Shown: positions 22,265 to 33,715, counted from the stretch's first letter. The stretch: DNA of 64,000 nucleotides from Gigantopelta aegis (GCF_016097555.1 NC_054712.1:42043880-42107879), one strand, 5' to 3'. A program made the numbers and translations. Notes: generated from the sequence alone by a model not told the origin.

Positions 22265-22440
22265 AACTGAGTGGTGTATCAAGACCGGACCCTCTGTAAA
22301 CTAGAATTCCCTCAAAACCAGACGTTTCATAGAGTCCCTTTTTAAAAACCAGGACTGAACTTAACCTCTGTAAACCTGATCCCTCAAAAACTGGACATTT
22401 GTCTTGGTTCCAAGGGTGTCCGGTTTAGAGGGGTTTCACA
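22265..22440 (+). repeat. Dispersed repeat of the CCGGACCCTCTGTAAAC type
   Basis: It reads GACCGGACCCTCTGTAAACT ... TTTAAAAACCAGGACTGAAC ... GGTGTCCGGTTTAGAGGGG. The ends suggest inverted repeats of about 15 bp. Decayed copies are at 3690 and 14095. Confidence 0.55.
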
Positions 22441-22557
22441 GTAATTGGTCAAACTTAATGTTATACAGCAGTAAATAAAACAAATTGGCAGTCAGAAACA
22501 TGTTACCATGGCAGCAAACTCTGGTCAGTCTGTTTAATGTATTGGAGACATTAAAGG

Positions 22558-22563
22558 TTTTAT
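22558..22563 (-). promoter_or_regulatory. Candidate TRIQK poly(A) signal
   Basis: AATAAA on the minus strand about 430 bases past the TRIQK stop codon. Position fits, but the motif is common in AT-rich DNA. Confidence 0.25.
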
Positions 22564-22989
22564 TTGATGTGAGGGAAAAAATAATTTACTGGCTTCTCCC
22601 GACATAATATTTGTTGGCCTGTAACGTCATCATTAATTATTATTACTGGACTGATCAGTAAACCATTTAACTCTTCCACCCTTGGATCTACCACTGGGCA
22701 ACATAAAGGACGGCGTTTGCTGAGCCTACTATTATCTCACAAAATGTATATTGGTGGGGGTAATGTGGCAGTATTTGGAGGGAACACATCTTTTTACAGT
22801 GCTGAAACACTGCATTTAAGAAAAATCAGGCTTCATAAATTTGGCCCATCATGTTTTGGAGGGCATTCTATATTGTCCACAAGAGGATGTGGATGGGACA
22901 TTGGGATATATATTAAAAATCATTGTAATTAAAATCGAAGCACCACGGAGCTGCACGAAGACTGAAGAGTGAAATATTGCACGTTATTG

Positions 22990-23103
22990 TTAGTTGGGCG
23001 TTTCATCAACGGCTGCGCTTTCCCACGTCCCCAGGTACCAGTACATGAGCAGATACACACCCGCCACCAGGCCGAACATGGCTCCCACGATCAGAATCAC
23101 CTC
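22990..23103 (-). CDS. TRIQK: TRIQK exon 3 (C-terminal, membrane segment)
   Basis: Acceptor CTCTCTCCACAG, stop TAA at 22992-22990. It reads EVILIVGAMFGLVAGVYLLM then YWYLGTWESAAVDETPN. Vertebrate TRIQK has EVGLVLAAILALLLAFYAFF followed by a YLRLTTD tail, so position, charge before the segment and length all agree. The hydrophobic run of about 20 residues is a single membrane span. TRIQK proteins are small ER-associated membrane proteins of unclear role. Coding length over three exons is 92 residues against 86 in human. Confidence 0.88.
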   Translation of the reverse strand, partial: EVILIVGAMFGLVAGVYLLMYWYLGTWESAAVDETPN

Positions 23104-23123
23104 CTGTGGAGAGAGAGAGAAGA

Positions 23124-23442
23124 AAGGAAATGTTTTATTTAACGACACACTCAACACTTTTTATTTACGGTTATACAACGTCCGACATATGGTTAAGGAC
23201 CACATAGATATTGAGAGAAAAAACCTGCTGTCGCCATTTCATGGGCTACTCTTTTCGATTAGCAGCAAGGGATCTTTTATATGCACCATCCCACAGATAG
23301 GATAGTACATACCACAGCCTTTGTTATACCAGTTGTGGAGCACTGACTGGAACAAGAAATAGCCCAAAGGGTCCACCGACGGTGATCGATCCTAGACCGA
23401 CCTCGCATCAAGCGAATGCTTTACCACTGGGCTACATTCCCA
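23124..23442 (-). mobile_element. SINE type A in TRIQK intron 2
   Basis: A full reverse copy from GGAAATGTTTTATTTAACGA to TTACCACTGGGCTACATTCC. Its 3' tail lies only about 20 bases upstream of the exon 3 acceptor, next to the pyrimidine tract. Confidence 0.93.
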
Positions 23443-23984
23443 CCCCTGCAGAGAGAGAAGACAACACAGTATATATAGTAATAATAGGTTCTCCACGAGT
23501 ACTCAGGCACGGGCAGTCTAGCAAGACTCACGTACCCGTACCCATTCAAGGTGGAATTTAATGATTTAACAATAATACAATGGACAATGTAGGACAATAA
23601 TTTCAGCAGTAAATAATCAGCAATATAATGTTACACAATAATTATATGATCATGCGCTGCTTTCTCTTTTAAACTGGCCGTCTGTCACAACACTGAAAAT
23701 ATCACCTGGTTTCTAAATGCACTAAAATGGCATGATTTGGCATCCATATTCAGCACTGGAATTAAGATACATAATGCTATTTTACTTTATTCCTTAATCT
23801 CATCATCATCTAATGTATGTGTCGGGTCGAGTTTGACCCTCGAGTACTCGAGTCCAATATTTTGAACTTGTGGAGGGCCTAAGTACTATAGTTTGATTTG
23901 CACTTGACGTTTGACAAAGCAGTTAATACCAAAAGTTCTGCCATTGGTAATAAATGTGACAGAGTTTGTTGTGATAAAATGTTG

Positions 23985-24430
23985 GTTCATCTGACCAGTA
24001 AATTTGTACATGTGTTAACAATTTCAACACATACGCCTGACTGCTCCTAGGTGATGACCACGTCACCAATGCCATACGTCCAATAAAAAACCAGCACTCT
24101 GGAAATCGATTACACTGTGACGTATAGTTAACCTGGCAATCATGTGTCTGTGATGCGTAAGTCAGCTACAAGTGCAACGGCTGTAAATAACTTTTAGTGG
24201 AAAAAGATGTTAAAATTTGCTTAACACCTGTTTTCTTGAGGATATGTAAGAAATAGAATAATACATTCGTGTCCGTTAAGATACCATTTTATTTCACAAC
24301 TCGTTGTTTAAAAACATATCAAACTCGCTTTCGCTCATTAGATAACGTTTTAAAACAACTCGTTGTGTGATAAATCGTATCTTAACGGCCACTCATGTAT
24401 TAGTCTCTATGTCACCAGTGTGATTAAAAC
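23985..24430 (+). mobile_element. Dispersed element family C
   Basis: Contains GCCATACGTCCAATAAAAAA, GTAAGTCAGCTACAAGTGCA and CATTCGTGTCCGTTAAGATA. The last returns inverted near the right end (GTATCTTAACGGCCACTCAT). Other copies are at 27805-28040 (reverse, partial) and 32950-33345. Confidence 0.7.
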
Positions 24431-24640
24431 TTACATTATTAATTAAAGTTATCTTGTTAATTTGTAGTGTTCAATTTTATTACAAGGAAAATATGACAAT
24501 GCAGTTTACTCATGATAAAATTGTCAAATTTAAAAAAAAGTTACTTTTTCAATTGTGGGACGTTTTAACCCTGGGCTTCAGATAGAAATGTTCACCACCT
24601 CAGGTATACCTTTTCTAACGCACATGGCTGCTTGTGTTGA
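24420..24640 (+). mobile_element. Family G repeat, partial
   Basis: AAAATATGACAATGCAGTTT and GGTATACCTTTTCTAACGCA match the copy at 1500-1960. Confidence 0.55.
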
Positions 24641-24961
24641 ATTCTCTAAGTTTTCTCCGACTTTTTAATTTCTGATAAAAGACCTTTAGATTTTCTATTT
24701 CTGTAAATACCTGATGCATTCATGCACAAAACTCTATTAGTCGTATTATTCTGTAAAGTGTAGGACACACTAAACTATTATTTTAAATATGGTACATTAA
24801 GTGGAAACAACTATTTGTTCTTACATTTAATCACATTTGTGCACCTATATACATTGCTTAATTATATGCGACTTACTTGAAAAGATAACCCAGTGATGGA
24901 AATTTTAATAATCTTATCAGTAGCTATATACCTTTACATTTCAACTTTCATGCTTATATCC

Positions 24962-25203
24962 AATTAAGGTTCAAGCTAGCTGTCCTGGGCACACACCTCA
25001 GCTATCTGGGCCGCCTGTCCAGGACAGTGGGTTAGTTGTTATCTGGTTAGTGGTTAGTGAGAAAGAAGAGGGTATAGTAGCCTTATACCTACCCACTGAA
25101 CCCTTAAGAACTCGCTCTGGGTTGGAGCCGGTACCGGGCTGCGAACCCTGTACCTACCAGCCTCTAGTCCGATGGCTTAACCACTGCGCCACCGAGGCCG
25201 GTA
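24962..25203 (-). mobile_element. SINE type V in TRIQK intron 2
   Basis: A full reverse copy ending in CTTAACCACTGCGCCACCGA. Its head is 27 bases from the exon 2 donor, so both ends of TRIQK intron 2 carry SINEs close to the splice sites. Confidence 0.9.
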
Positions 25204-25230
25204 CCTGTATACTATGCACAGTTATCTCAC

Positions 25231-25316
25231 CTGAATACCTAATACAGATTGCTTCTGGTCAGCATGTCTCTTTTGTGCCTTTGTGTCTTTCTTTGACTTT
25301 TTATAATCCTGTTTAC
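25231..25316 (-). CDS. TRIQK: TRIQK exon 2
   Basis: Acceptor TTATTTCAG, donor GTGAGA. After two bases completing Gly it reads KQDYKKSKKDTKAQKRHADQ then KQSVLGIQ. Human TRIQK has GKQDYKKTKPILRATKLKAE then AKKTAIGIK: the QDYKK motif and the GI(Q/K)E junction are conserved. This is the basic cytosolic part bearing two of the QxxK/R motifs. It has 28 codons and ends in phase 0. Its first 18 bases and the acceptor are copied five more times upstream in the intron. Confidence 0.92.
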
Positions 25317-25660
25317 CTGAAATAATACAAATAGTATTAGACTAAGTACTGTATATAATTATTTTATAATCCTGTTTATCTGAAGTAACACAAATAGTAT
25401 TAGACCACATGTAAGTACCGTATATAATTATTTTATAATCCTGTTTACCTGAAGTAACACAAATAGTATTAGACTAAGTACCGTATATAATTATTTTATA
25501 ATCCTGTTTACCTGAAGTAACACAAATAGTATTAGACTAAGTACCGTATATAATTATTTTTATAATCCTGTTTACCTGAAGTAACACAAATAGTATTAGA
25601 CTAAATACCGTATATAATTATTTTTATAATCCTGTTTACCTGAAATAACACAAAAAGGAT
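25298..25660 (-). repeat. 63-bp array carrying the TRIQK exon 2 acceptor
   Basis: Six units each contain, on the minus strand, TTACTTCAG directly followed by GTAAACAGGATTATAAAA, the start of exon 2. The unit bordering the exon is the working copy. Use of an inner acceptor would read KQDYK and then soon reach a stop, so extra copies would not give a longer protein. Confidence 0.92.
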
Positions 25661-25999
25661 ATAATTACATGTGGCACATATAATTGGAGGCATAAATGCC
25701 ATCCACAAGTTTTAACTGTTATAAAATTTAAAAAATTAAAACTATTAAAACATTTTTGTTGTTGTGGTATCATTTTTTATATTAACTATCTTAATCACTC
25801 TTTAAAAATCTAAAACATAATTAAACTATTGAAATAAAGAGACAAAATTTAAATGTGGTGTCAATTTATGTGTATCCAAATTCAAGGTCAATAAATTTCA
25901 ATGTCTCTTAAAAATGTTTTATTTAAAGTAATGATTTTTATGTTATTACATCTATATGAAGTAATGCAAATTTCAAAAACAATGGATTATTTATCACCT

Positions 26000-26935
26000 G
26001 TTTCTGGTACTATTCACTGGGTGTGGTTGGAATGGGAAAAGTACTATGTGTTTCTGGTACTATTCAGTGGGCGTCATTGAAATGGAAAAAGTATTACATG
26101 TGTGTATCCAGTACTGTTCGGTAGTTGTGGCTGGAATGGGACAAGTGTTACCTTTGTGTTTCCAGTACTGTTTAGTGGGTATGGTTGGAATGGAAATAGT
26201 ATCACCCATATAGATGTCTTTCCGGTATTGTTCAGTGGGTGTGGTTGGAACGGGAAAACTATCACCCATAGATGTCTTTGTGGTATTGTTCAGTTGGTGT
26301 GGTTTGAATGGTAAAAGTATCACATATGTGTTTCCAGTACTGTTTAGTGGGTGTGGTTGGAATGGGAAAAATATCACACATATTTCTATTTGCTGTACTA
26401 GTGGGTGTGGTTGGAATGGGAAAAGTATCACATGTGTTTCCAGCACTGTTTAGTTGGTATAGTTGGAACAGGAAAAATATCACCCATAGATGTCTTTCAG
26501 GTATTGTTCAATGGGTGTGGTCGGAATGGTAAAAGTATCATCTGTGTGTTTCCAGTACTGTTCAGAGGGTGGTTGGAATGGTAAAAGTATCACCTATGTG
26601 TTTCCAGTACTGTTCAGAGGGTGGTTGGAATGGTAAAAGTATCACCTATGTGTTTCCAGTACTGTTCAGAGGGTGGTTGGAATGGTAAAAGTATCACCTA
26701 TGTGTTTCCGGTACTGTTCAGTGGGTGAGGTTGGAATGGTAAAAGTATCACCTATGTGTTTCCGGTACTGTTCAGTGGGTGAGGTTGGAATGGTAAAAGT
26801 ATCACCTATGTGTTTCCGGTACTGTTCAGTGGGCGAGGTTGGAATGGTAAAAGTATCACCTATGTGTTTCCGGTACTGTTCAGTGGGTGAGGTTGGAATG
26901 GTAAAAGTATCACCTATGTGTTTCCGGTACTGTTC
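26000..26935 (-). repeat. Donor-bearing minisatellite from TRIQK exon 1 edge
   Basis: About 17 units. The seven nearest the exon are regular 51-54-bp units with GAACAGTACCGGAAACACAT then AGGTGATACTTTTACC on the minus strand, and those further into the intron are more diverged. Each regular unit encodes EQYRKHIG and carries the exon 1 donor AG/GTGATA. 54 is divisible by three, and the frame is open through five extra units (to 26666). Confidence 0.93.
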
Positions 26936-26992
26936 GACTGGTGGGACGTGGGTCCCGGTGTTTACGTTGCTGGTAGCATCTTTCTTCCCCAT
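26914..26992 (-). CDS. TRIQK: TRIQK exon 1 (start codon exon)
   Basis: ATG at 26992-26990 reads MGKKDATSNVNTGTHVPPVE then QYRKHI plus G, followed by the donor GTGATA. Human TRIQK begins MGRKDAATIKLPVDQYRKQI, so the start is certain. The first QxxR motif (QYRK) ends the exon. A possible acceptor (CCTTGCAG) lies 29 bases upstream, so the 5' leader may be in a separate exon. The exon edge is the youngest-looking unit of the minisatellite that continues into the intron. Confidence 0.92.
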
Positions 26993-27424
26993 ATTCGTTG
27001 TTAGTTTGGCTGTAATTCCCCTGCAAGGACGGACGAGATATTTTGTGTTCAGTGGTCAGTTACATCCTTGATCTGTTACAATCTACAATAATAAAATAAA
27101 GGAAATGAATGTTTAACACTTTCTCAGCACTGTGGGCATCTGTGGTCGGGGGGGGTAATGGTGGTGTGTGTGTCAAGGTAGTTACTGGGACTGACTTTGT
27201 TTTATGTATATTGGTAAAAGTATATGTTAGATTTACATGGATAAAGTGACAGTCCTCATACAGACGAAGTTGGAACCATATATCACGGGGATCAAAATAG
27301 CAGCGCGTGAGCAAAAAGCTATTATTGGTTATCCTAGCACTAGCAGGTGAACTAGATACTGCAGTATCGCAGGCCATTTTTCAAGAGACAGATATACATG
27401 TATGTACGATTATCTCTCATCTGT

Positions 27425-27655
27425 TATTGTGAATCCAGGGACATACCCTGATCAAAATTCTAGGGGGGGGGCACTACTTTTTATAAACAAATGAAACAAA
27501 ATACAAATTAAACCCAAATATGTGTATGCTATTTTCTGGAATAAAAAAAAAAAGTGAGATTCTCAGGGGGGCAACTGCCTCCTCCCTGCCACATATGCCA
27601 CCCACCCCCCTGCCACCCACCCCACCCCACCACCCGGAGGGTACGGCCCTGGAAT
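27425..27655. mobile_element. hAT-like MITE with GC-rich core
   Basis: AATCCAGGGACATACCCTGA on the left and GGAGGGTACGGCCCTGGAAT on the right are inverted ends. The core has poly-G and CCACCC runs. Confidence 0.5.
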
Positions 27656-27804
27656 CTATATATATTCTAATTCCATCATTCTCTTAAATATACCTTAGAT
27701 GACCTTATTTTCCACACACTAAACCAAACATTCCCCTCTTTCCATGTGGTCTTTATTTCCAGCAGGCCATACTTTATTCTTAGCAGGCCATATTTCTTTT
27801 GGCC

Positions 27805-28040
27805 CGATATTTAAGCAAATTTTAACATCTTTTTCAACTAAAAGTTATTTACAGCTGTAACACTTGTAGCTGACTGACACATGATTGACAGGTTAACTAT
27901 ATGTCACAGTGTAATCGATTTCCATCATGGTTTTTTTTTTATTAGAGTATGGCATTGGTGACCTGATCATCACCTAGGAACAGCCAGCTGTATGTCTTGA
28001 AATTGTTAACACACGTACATGTGTAAACAACTATGTGGTA
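27805..28040 (-). mobile_element. Dispersed element family C, partial
   Basis: The reverse copy contains TTTTAACATCTTTTTCAACT, GTAGCTGACTGACACATGAT and AGTATGGCATTGGTGACCTG. Confidence 0.7.
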
Positions 28041-28492
28041 TAAAAAACAAAACATGATGTTCTCACCAATGGGTGTGTAAGAAAAAATATATAGTGTTTT
28101 CTCCAGCTTGTTTTAGCATGGTGCGGCACCATGCCTCAGTAGTCTAGTGCCATCTTGCCTTAATCAGCACCATGCTGCCCTGAGATTAAAGAAGCCTTTT
28201 TCAGTAATTATTTATAAAATTGACTTTCCAAAACACCCAAAAAGGTATTATTAATTAATAAAATATGCCTTTTATATCTTTTACCATTCATTTATTAAAG
28301 CAAGTACATAAATTACATTTATGTTTATTTCAATTAATATTTTGTATTTTTAATGAAAAACAAGTGCCTCGAAAATGGTGAAAATGCCCCAAAAGTGTTT
28401 GGTCTACCATGCCTTGCCTAATTTCTAGGGAAATTACTAATATATATGCCCAAATTAAGTACAAACATGCTGACATCAAAACCACTGAAATG

Positions 28493-28886
28493 TTAAAGGG
28501 CTTAGGGACATTCCTGAGTTTGTTGCATTGTAAGATGTTTCCGACTAATAAATTATTTCTACGATTAACCTTACATATTAAATATGTTTTCTTGTTTAGA
28601 ATATTAATGTCTGTATATTCAATGTGTTTCTGGTCATATTTGTAAGAAGCCCAAACTGGATGTTGTCTTCAAATAATTTCGTTTGTACGAAAAAATATAT
28701 TTTAGGAAATAAAATAAAATTTAACATAGTACAAATATTAGAATGATCAGAAACACGTTTAATATACAGCCACTAATATTTTATGCAGAACAATATATTT
28801 GATATGTAATTACAATCGTTAAAAAGTCTCCATTAGTCGATAAAATCTTAAAAATTGCAGCAAACTCAGGGGAATGTTCCTTTAAG
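28493..28886. mobile_element. TIR element family E
   Basis: The left end is TTAAAGGGCTTAGGGACATT then CCTGAGTTTGTTGCA. The right end is TTGCAGCAAACTCAGGGGAA then TGTTCCTTTAA. The copy at 56603-56998 has cleaner ends. It is flanked by TTAA and about 390 bp long with no coding frame; a TTAA target would suit piggyBac-type mobilisation (inference). Confidence 0.7.
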
Positions 28887-29034
28887 CTTAATTAGATTAA
28901 AATAACCTGAAATGCATTTCTTAATTAAGACAACTCTCCAGCAGCTGTTAATAATGACAGTACTGAACTAAAATGACCTTCCTGCACTCAGAAAAGACAA
29001 ATGTTCATGTTGTGCCCAAATAAGTGAGATCTAC

Positions 29035-29152
29035 GGCAAATTTTATTTTAATCTGGTGAATAAATTTTATTAGAAAATAACTGGTATTTTGCAATTTTTA
29101 TAGTTTAAAATGTTGATTTGGCAACATTTTCTCATCACCCAGAGCTAGCCCT
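29035..29152 (+). repeat. GAGCTAGCCCTG-ended repeat fragment
   Basis: GAAAATAACTGGTATTTTGC through CACCCAGAGCTAGCCCTG matches 4330-4415. Confidence 0.6.
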
Positions 29153-29289
29153 GTTTAGCATTGCACTGCGAGATCGCAAAGTTGCGAGTTTAGTGAATTA
29201 GACCCCAGATAGTGAGACAGTCATAACCACAATCCCCATGACTCTAATCAGAACTTTTTGGAATTAGTCTTGTGCAGATATACGGTATG

Positions 29290-29447
29290 TGGGCGGGCCT
29301 GATGTGCAGTCTGCTAGGATCAGTCTCCATTGGGGAGCCCATTGGGCTATTTCTCGCTCCAGCCAGTGCATCACGACTGGTATATCAAAGACTGTGGTAT
29401 GTGCTATCTTGTCTGTGGAATGGTGCATATAAATGATCCCTTGCAGA
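29290..29447 (+). mobile_element. SINE type A, 3' truncated
   Basis: Decayed head with CTAGGATCAGTCTCC, body GCTCCAGCCAGTGCATCACG, breaking off after TAAATGATCCCTTGC. Confidence 0.82.
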
Positions 29448-30009
29448 AAGACCTCCGAACATTCCAGCATGCATGCATGCTAATACTATCACTAACTCTA
29501 AACCTAACCCTAAATGAACTGAATGCTGGAATATTCGTAAGTCTTACTGGGGAAAAAGCGTTCGTTTTGACGACGAGGTCCGGGATTTAATTATTTTATT
29601 CCGATCGCACGTTTTTAATGTTATTTACGGTACACTGTCAATGCATTAGCTGCTATTGTTTTGTTTTTTCTGTCAGTTCCGTTGTTAACACTAAACAATA
29701 TAACTTTACATTTTAGAATACATTGTACGTTTTGCATATGCATGCACCTGTTACATGTCAGTAAAACAGCTTGTTTAAAAAATAACCAATCCGCATAAAC
29801 AACAGCCACAGAAACCTACACGTACCAAACTGTCAACACGGCAATAGAATAGGGTCTCACGCCACCGTTCTGGATGACACTTCGAAACATCTCTTCGGTA
29901 TTATTCGGAATACTTCGGCCAATCATACCTCGGAACTACTACACGCAACATGACACCACACTTTGAAACGTCGACCTGTCCACCGTATCATTTGCAGATA
30001 GTAAATAAA

Positions 30010-30320
30010 AATCCCAGGTTGTTTTGTATAACGACATCACTAGAGCACACTGATTCAGTAATCATTGGCTATTAGATGTCACACTTTCGGTAATTCTGAC
30101 ATAAAAGAGAAAACCCGCAACATTTTTCCATTAGGTCAGTTCAAGCATTCAGAACAAGCTGTTGTAGCGCACGCCTGTCATGGGCGCAGGTGTCGGCCTA
30201 AGCCAGCTCTCCCGTGCAGGACAGAATTTTTCAATTAGCAGCAAGGGATCTTTTATATGCACCATCCCACAAACAGCAAACCCCATACCATTTGTAGTGC
30301 AATAGCTGGAACGAAGCCAT
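30010..30320 (-). mobile_element. SINE type B with an insertion
   Basis: The reverse copy begins TTGTTTTGTATAACGACATC. An alien block at about 30132-30222 (CAGAACAAGCTGTTGTAGCG) separates the tail from AGCAAGGGATCTTTTATATG. The same alien block sits in another SINE at 34950-35075. Confidence 0.8.
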
Positions 30321-30454
30321 AGGCCTAGTATGTTAAATACAAACAAAGAAACAAACAAACACACTAATTTGTTTTCTTTTTACAAAGTTAACTCCATATA
30401 AAAATATTAAACATAAATAATATAGATCAAGCCTTATTCTGTTTTATCAACTGA

Positions 30455-30658
30455 AATGGGCGGATCCAGGATTGCATAAGCAGGGGCCCACCCCACCCCC
30501 TAAATTTTGCGATAGTTATAATTTTATTATATACTAATTTTCTTTCTTTTTTTACGATCCCCCTCCAAATCTCCCCCAAAGTTCCACTGACATTCCACTT
30601 CATGCCAATGTGCCCCCCCCCCCCCCCAAATGGATTTTCTGGATCCAACACTGATAAG
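30455..30658. mobile_element. hAT-like MITE
   Basis: TGGGCGGATCCAGGATTGC on the left and TTTTCTGGATCCAACACTGA on the right are inverted ends; the core is C-rich. Confidence 0.55.
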
Positions 30659-30747
30659 CACAGCTTATGAACGGAGCTGCATAGTTTAAAAAAAAATCGG
30701 AAGCTGTGACTATATTAAGCGAAGATCACGTACTTTCGGTTCAGTTT

Positions 30748-32948
30748 GGGAAGCTGCAGTTGGTTCGATATTTAATTAACGTTCAACATTCAATATTGAA
30801 TATTGCTCTGACAGAACAACATTCAATATTTAGGGGGGGTTTCTGAATTATACACCATTCTTCAAAATCTACGATACAAATTTAAGTGTATGAATCAGGG
30901 GTGGCTTAGGGATATAAAATAACCCGGTGTGGCTCGGAAATAAAGCACGGAGCTAAGTCTCGCCGAATCTACAAAAGAAAGTCATTATATAGCGAAATAA
31001 TCAACATACGCACACATGAAACTAAACAGAATGATAATGATATGGGTATAAACCACTTGCACCAACCAGTGATCAGGGGCGTATGGGGACTCTTTGATTT
31101 AGGGGGGCTGGAGGGGTGATTTCTGCCCGAAATTTTTGAGTGCCAGATAAAATTTGCCCGAATTTACCCCCCCGTGATTTGCCCGAATTTTGATTTAGGG
31201 GGGCTGGGGGGTTGATTTGGCAATTGCCCCCTGCCCCCCCCCCCCCCCCCCCCCCCCCCGGGTCGTACGCCCATGTTCAGTAGTGCAGATCAAACCGATA
31301 TATAACAAATACAGGGTGGCTCAGGGGCAACGTTCACGCTAACGCCCTATCAAAATATATGGTACATAGTATAACTACACCACACTCGTTTACAGTCACA
31401 CAATTCTGGAATTAAACATAGAAAGTTGATCAAATTCTACAAACCTATCCTCTAGTGCATGTTCTATGGAAATAAGAAGTCTAGGGTTGCTCAAGGCTCT
31501 ATCCTAACGTAACGCACCGTTAAAGCTCGAAAGTCGGAGATCAGCTCAATATTCAGAGTAGACCCACAATTCTGAAACTAAACATAGAATGTTATTGGTA
31601 TGATAAACAATAGTGCACATCTAACACAAAAATAACAAATACAGGGTGGCACAGGGGTAACTTCCTACGTAACGCTCCATCCATATACATATATGGTGCA
31701 CAGTGTAAAATCAGGTTACCCACAATTCTGAAACTTAACATAGAACGTTTCTCATATGATAAAGAGGTGTTCAGCAGTGCACATTCAACCCATAAATAAC
31801 AAACACGGAGTGACTCAGGGGCAACTTCACACGAAACGCCCCATCCATATATATGGTACACAGTGTAAAATCAAGCTACGGTACCCACAATCCTGAAACT
31901 AAACATAGAATGTTATTGGTATCAGAAATGTCGGTAGCTTTATTTTAAACTGTGTACCATATATATTGACGGGGCGTTACTTGGGAAGTTGCTCCTCAAC
32001 CACCCCGTGTTTGTTATTTATGGGTTGGACGCGCACTGCTGAACACATGTTTATCATATTACAGACATTCTATGTTTAGTTTCAGAATTGTGGGTAACTT
32101 GATTTTAAACTGTGTACCATATATATTGATGGGGCGTTATTAGGGAAGTTGCCCCTCAGCCACACTACGTTTGTTATTTATGGGTTGGATGCGCATACTG
32201 AATACTTGTTTATCATATGATAAACATTCTATGTTTAGTTTCGGTGTTGTGGGTCTAATCTGAATATTGAGCTGATCTCCGAATTTCGACCTTCAACCGG
32301 GCGTCACGTTCAGATAGAGTCTTAAGCCACCCTAGACGCTTTACATTTCCATAGAACATGCACTAGAGGACGGATCTGTAGAATTTCATAAACGTTCTAC
32401 GTTTAGTTTTAGAATTGTGTGACTGTAAACGAGCGTAGTGTAGTTATATTGTGTACCATATATATGAATGGGGCGTTAACCTGAAAGTTGCCCCTGAGCC
32501 ACCCCGTGTTCGTTATATATGAGTTGAATGTGCACCGCTGAACACCTAATTGTCATATGATAAACATTCTGTGTTTAGTTTCAGAATTGTTATGTATTGG
32601 TGGGATGAACACCTCTTTGCAAATAATAAAAATTATATGTTTACTTTCAGAATTGTGCGTCGGTCTATTCTTTTTCAATACCTTTACAGTGTTAGAAGAT
32701 TTTGGCGTGGATTACCACTTTGCTTTATTTCTGAGCCATCCCATATTATCGTTTATTCCCAAGCCACTGAGAATTAGTTGTTTTCATAGACAAACACTTG
32801 TATTTGAATTGAAGTTTGAATTGAAGTTTTTAAAGAGTGCTAATTGCATCTTGCAAAAATAATATTCTTAATGTTGAATGTTGTTCTGTCAGAACAATAT
32901 TTAATATTGAATGTTGAACGTTGAATATCGAACCAACTCTCGCTTCCC
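30748..32948. mobile_element. 2.2-kb foldback element
   Basis: The ends are GGGAAGCTGCAGTTGGTTCG on the left and CGAACCAACTCTCGCTTCCC on the right. The inverted similarity continues inward through GACAGAACAACATTCAATAT and GTTGTTCTGTCAGAACAATA, and on to a centre near 31940. Each arm is about 1.1 kb and is itself built of roughly 160-bp repeats with AACTAAACATAGAATGTTAT (left) or CATTCTATGTTTAGTTTC (right). No long coding frame. The left arm also holds a GC-rich insert at about 31065-31275. Confidence 0.8.
31065..31275. mobile_element. hAT-like MITE inside the foldback arm
   Basis: ATCAGGGGCGTATGGGGACT on the left and CGGGTCGTACGCCCATG on the right; a long C run lies at about 31226-31259. It accounts for a block of the left arm with no partner in the right arm. 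Confidence 0.55.
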
Positions 32949-32949
32949 T

Positions 32950-33345
32950 TATTTTTGATAACACATAGTTGTTTACACACGTACGTGTGTTAGCACTTTC
33001 CAGACATACGGCTGGCTGCTCCGAGGTGATAACCAGGTCACCAATGCCATACGTCTAATAAAAAAAAAACCCAGCCCCGTGGAAATTGAGTACACTCTGG
33101 CGTATAGTTAACCTGGCAATCGTGTGTCTGTGACGTGTAAGTCAGCTACAAATGCAACGGCTGTAAATACCTTTTAGTCGAAAAAGATGTTAAAATGTGC
33201 TTAAAACATGATTTTTGAGGATATGTAAAAAATAGAATAATACATTCGTGTCCGTTAAGATATTATTTATCTCAAAACTCGTTGTTTAAAAACATATCAA
33301 ACTCGCTTTCGCTCGTTAGATACATTTTAAAACAACTGACGTATG
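32950..33345 (+). mobile_element. Dispersed element family C
   Basis: ACCAATGCCATACGTCTAAT, GTAAGTCAGCTACAAATGCA and ACATTCGTGTCCGTTAAGAT match the copy at 23985. It directly abuts the foldback element. Confidence 0.72.
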
Positions 33346-33434
33346 ATGCAAGTGCAGGGGATGAAAGAAGGATCGACGTTATGGTACAAGAATAAAAAGC
33401 AACGAACGTTTTGTAAGAATTTTACTAAAATATT

Positions 33435-33715
33435 AATAACAGACCCTAGTTTTTAAACACTACGACATATTTTCACTATTAAAGCAGGTTTTTGATCATT
33501 TAAATTAGAAGTAGATACATCTTATTATTTAGTTTATTAATTTATGAAAGTTATTCTTGGTCATCCAGGTTTTTACTGTATTTCCCTGTTTAATCATCAA
33601 ATACTTTAGCTTCTCTTTGTTATAACCTTATCCATATGTGTGTGTTGCATGTTTGTAGATTAGCTAAGCTTAGTGTCCATTTCCACGGGCTGAAACTAGT
33701 GTCTGCGCCTACTAA
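33435..33715 (+). mobile_element. Family D TIR element, partial
   Basis: GACCCTAGTTTTTAAACACT to GGGCTGAAACTAGTGTCTGC. The middle third of the longer copies is missing. Confidence 0.65.

Noticed and set aside
26060-26532. Several short frames in diverged QYRK repeats
   Set aside because: Shadows of the TRIQK-derived array; only the exon 1 unit is supported as coding.
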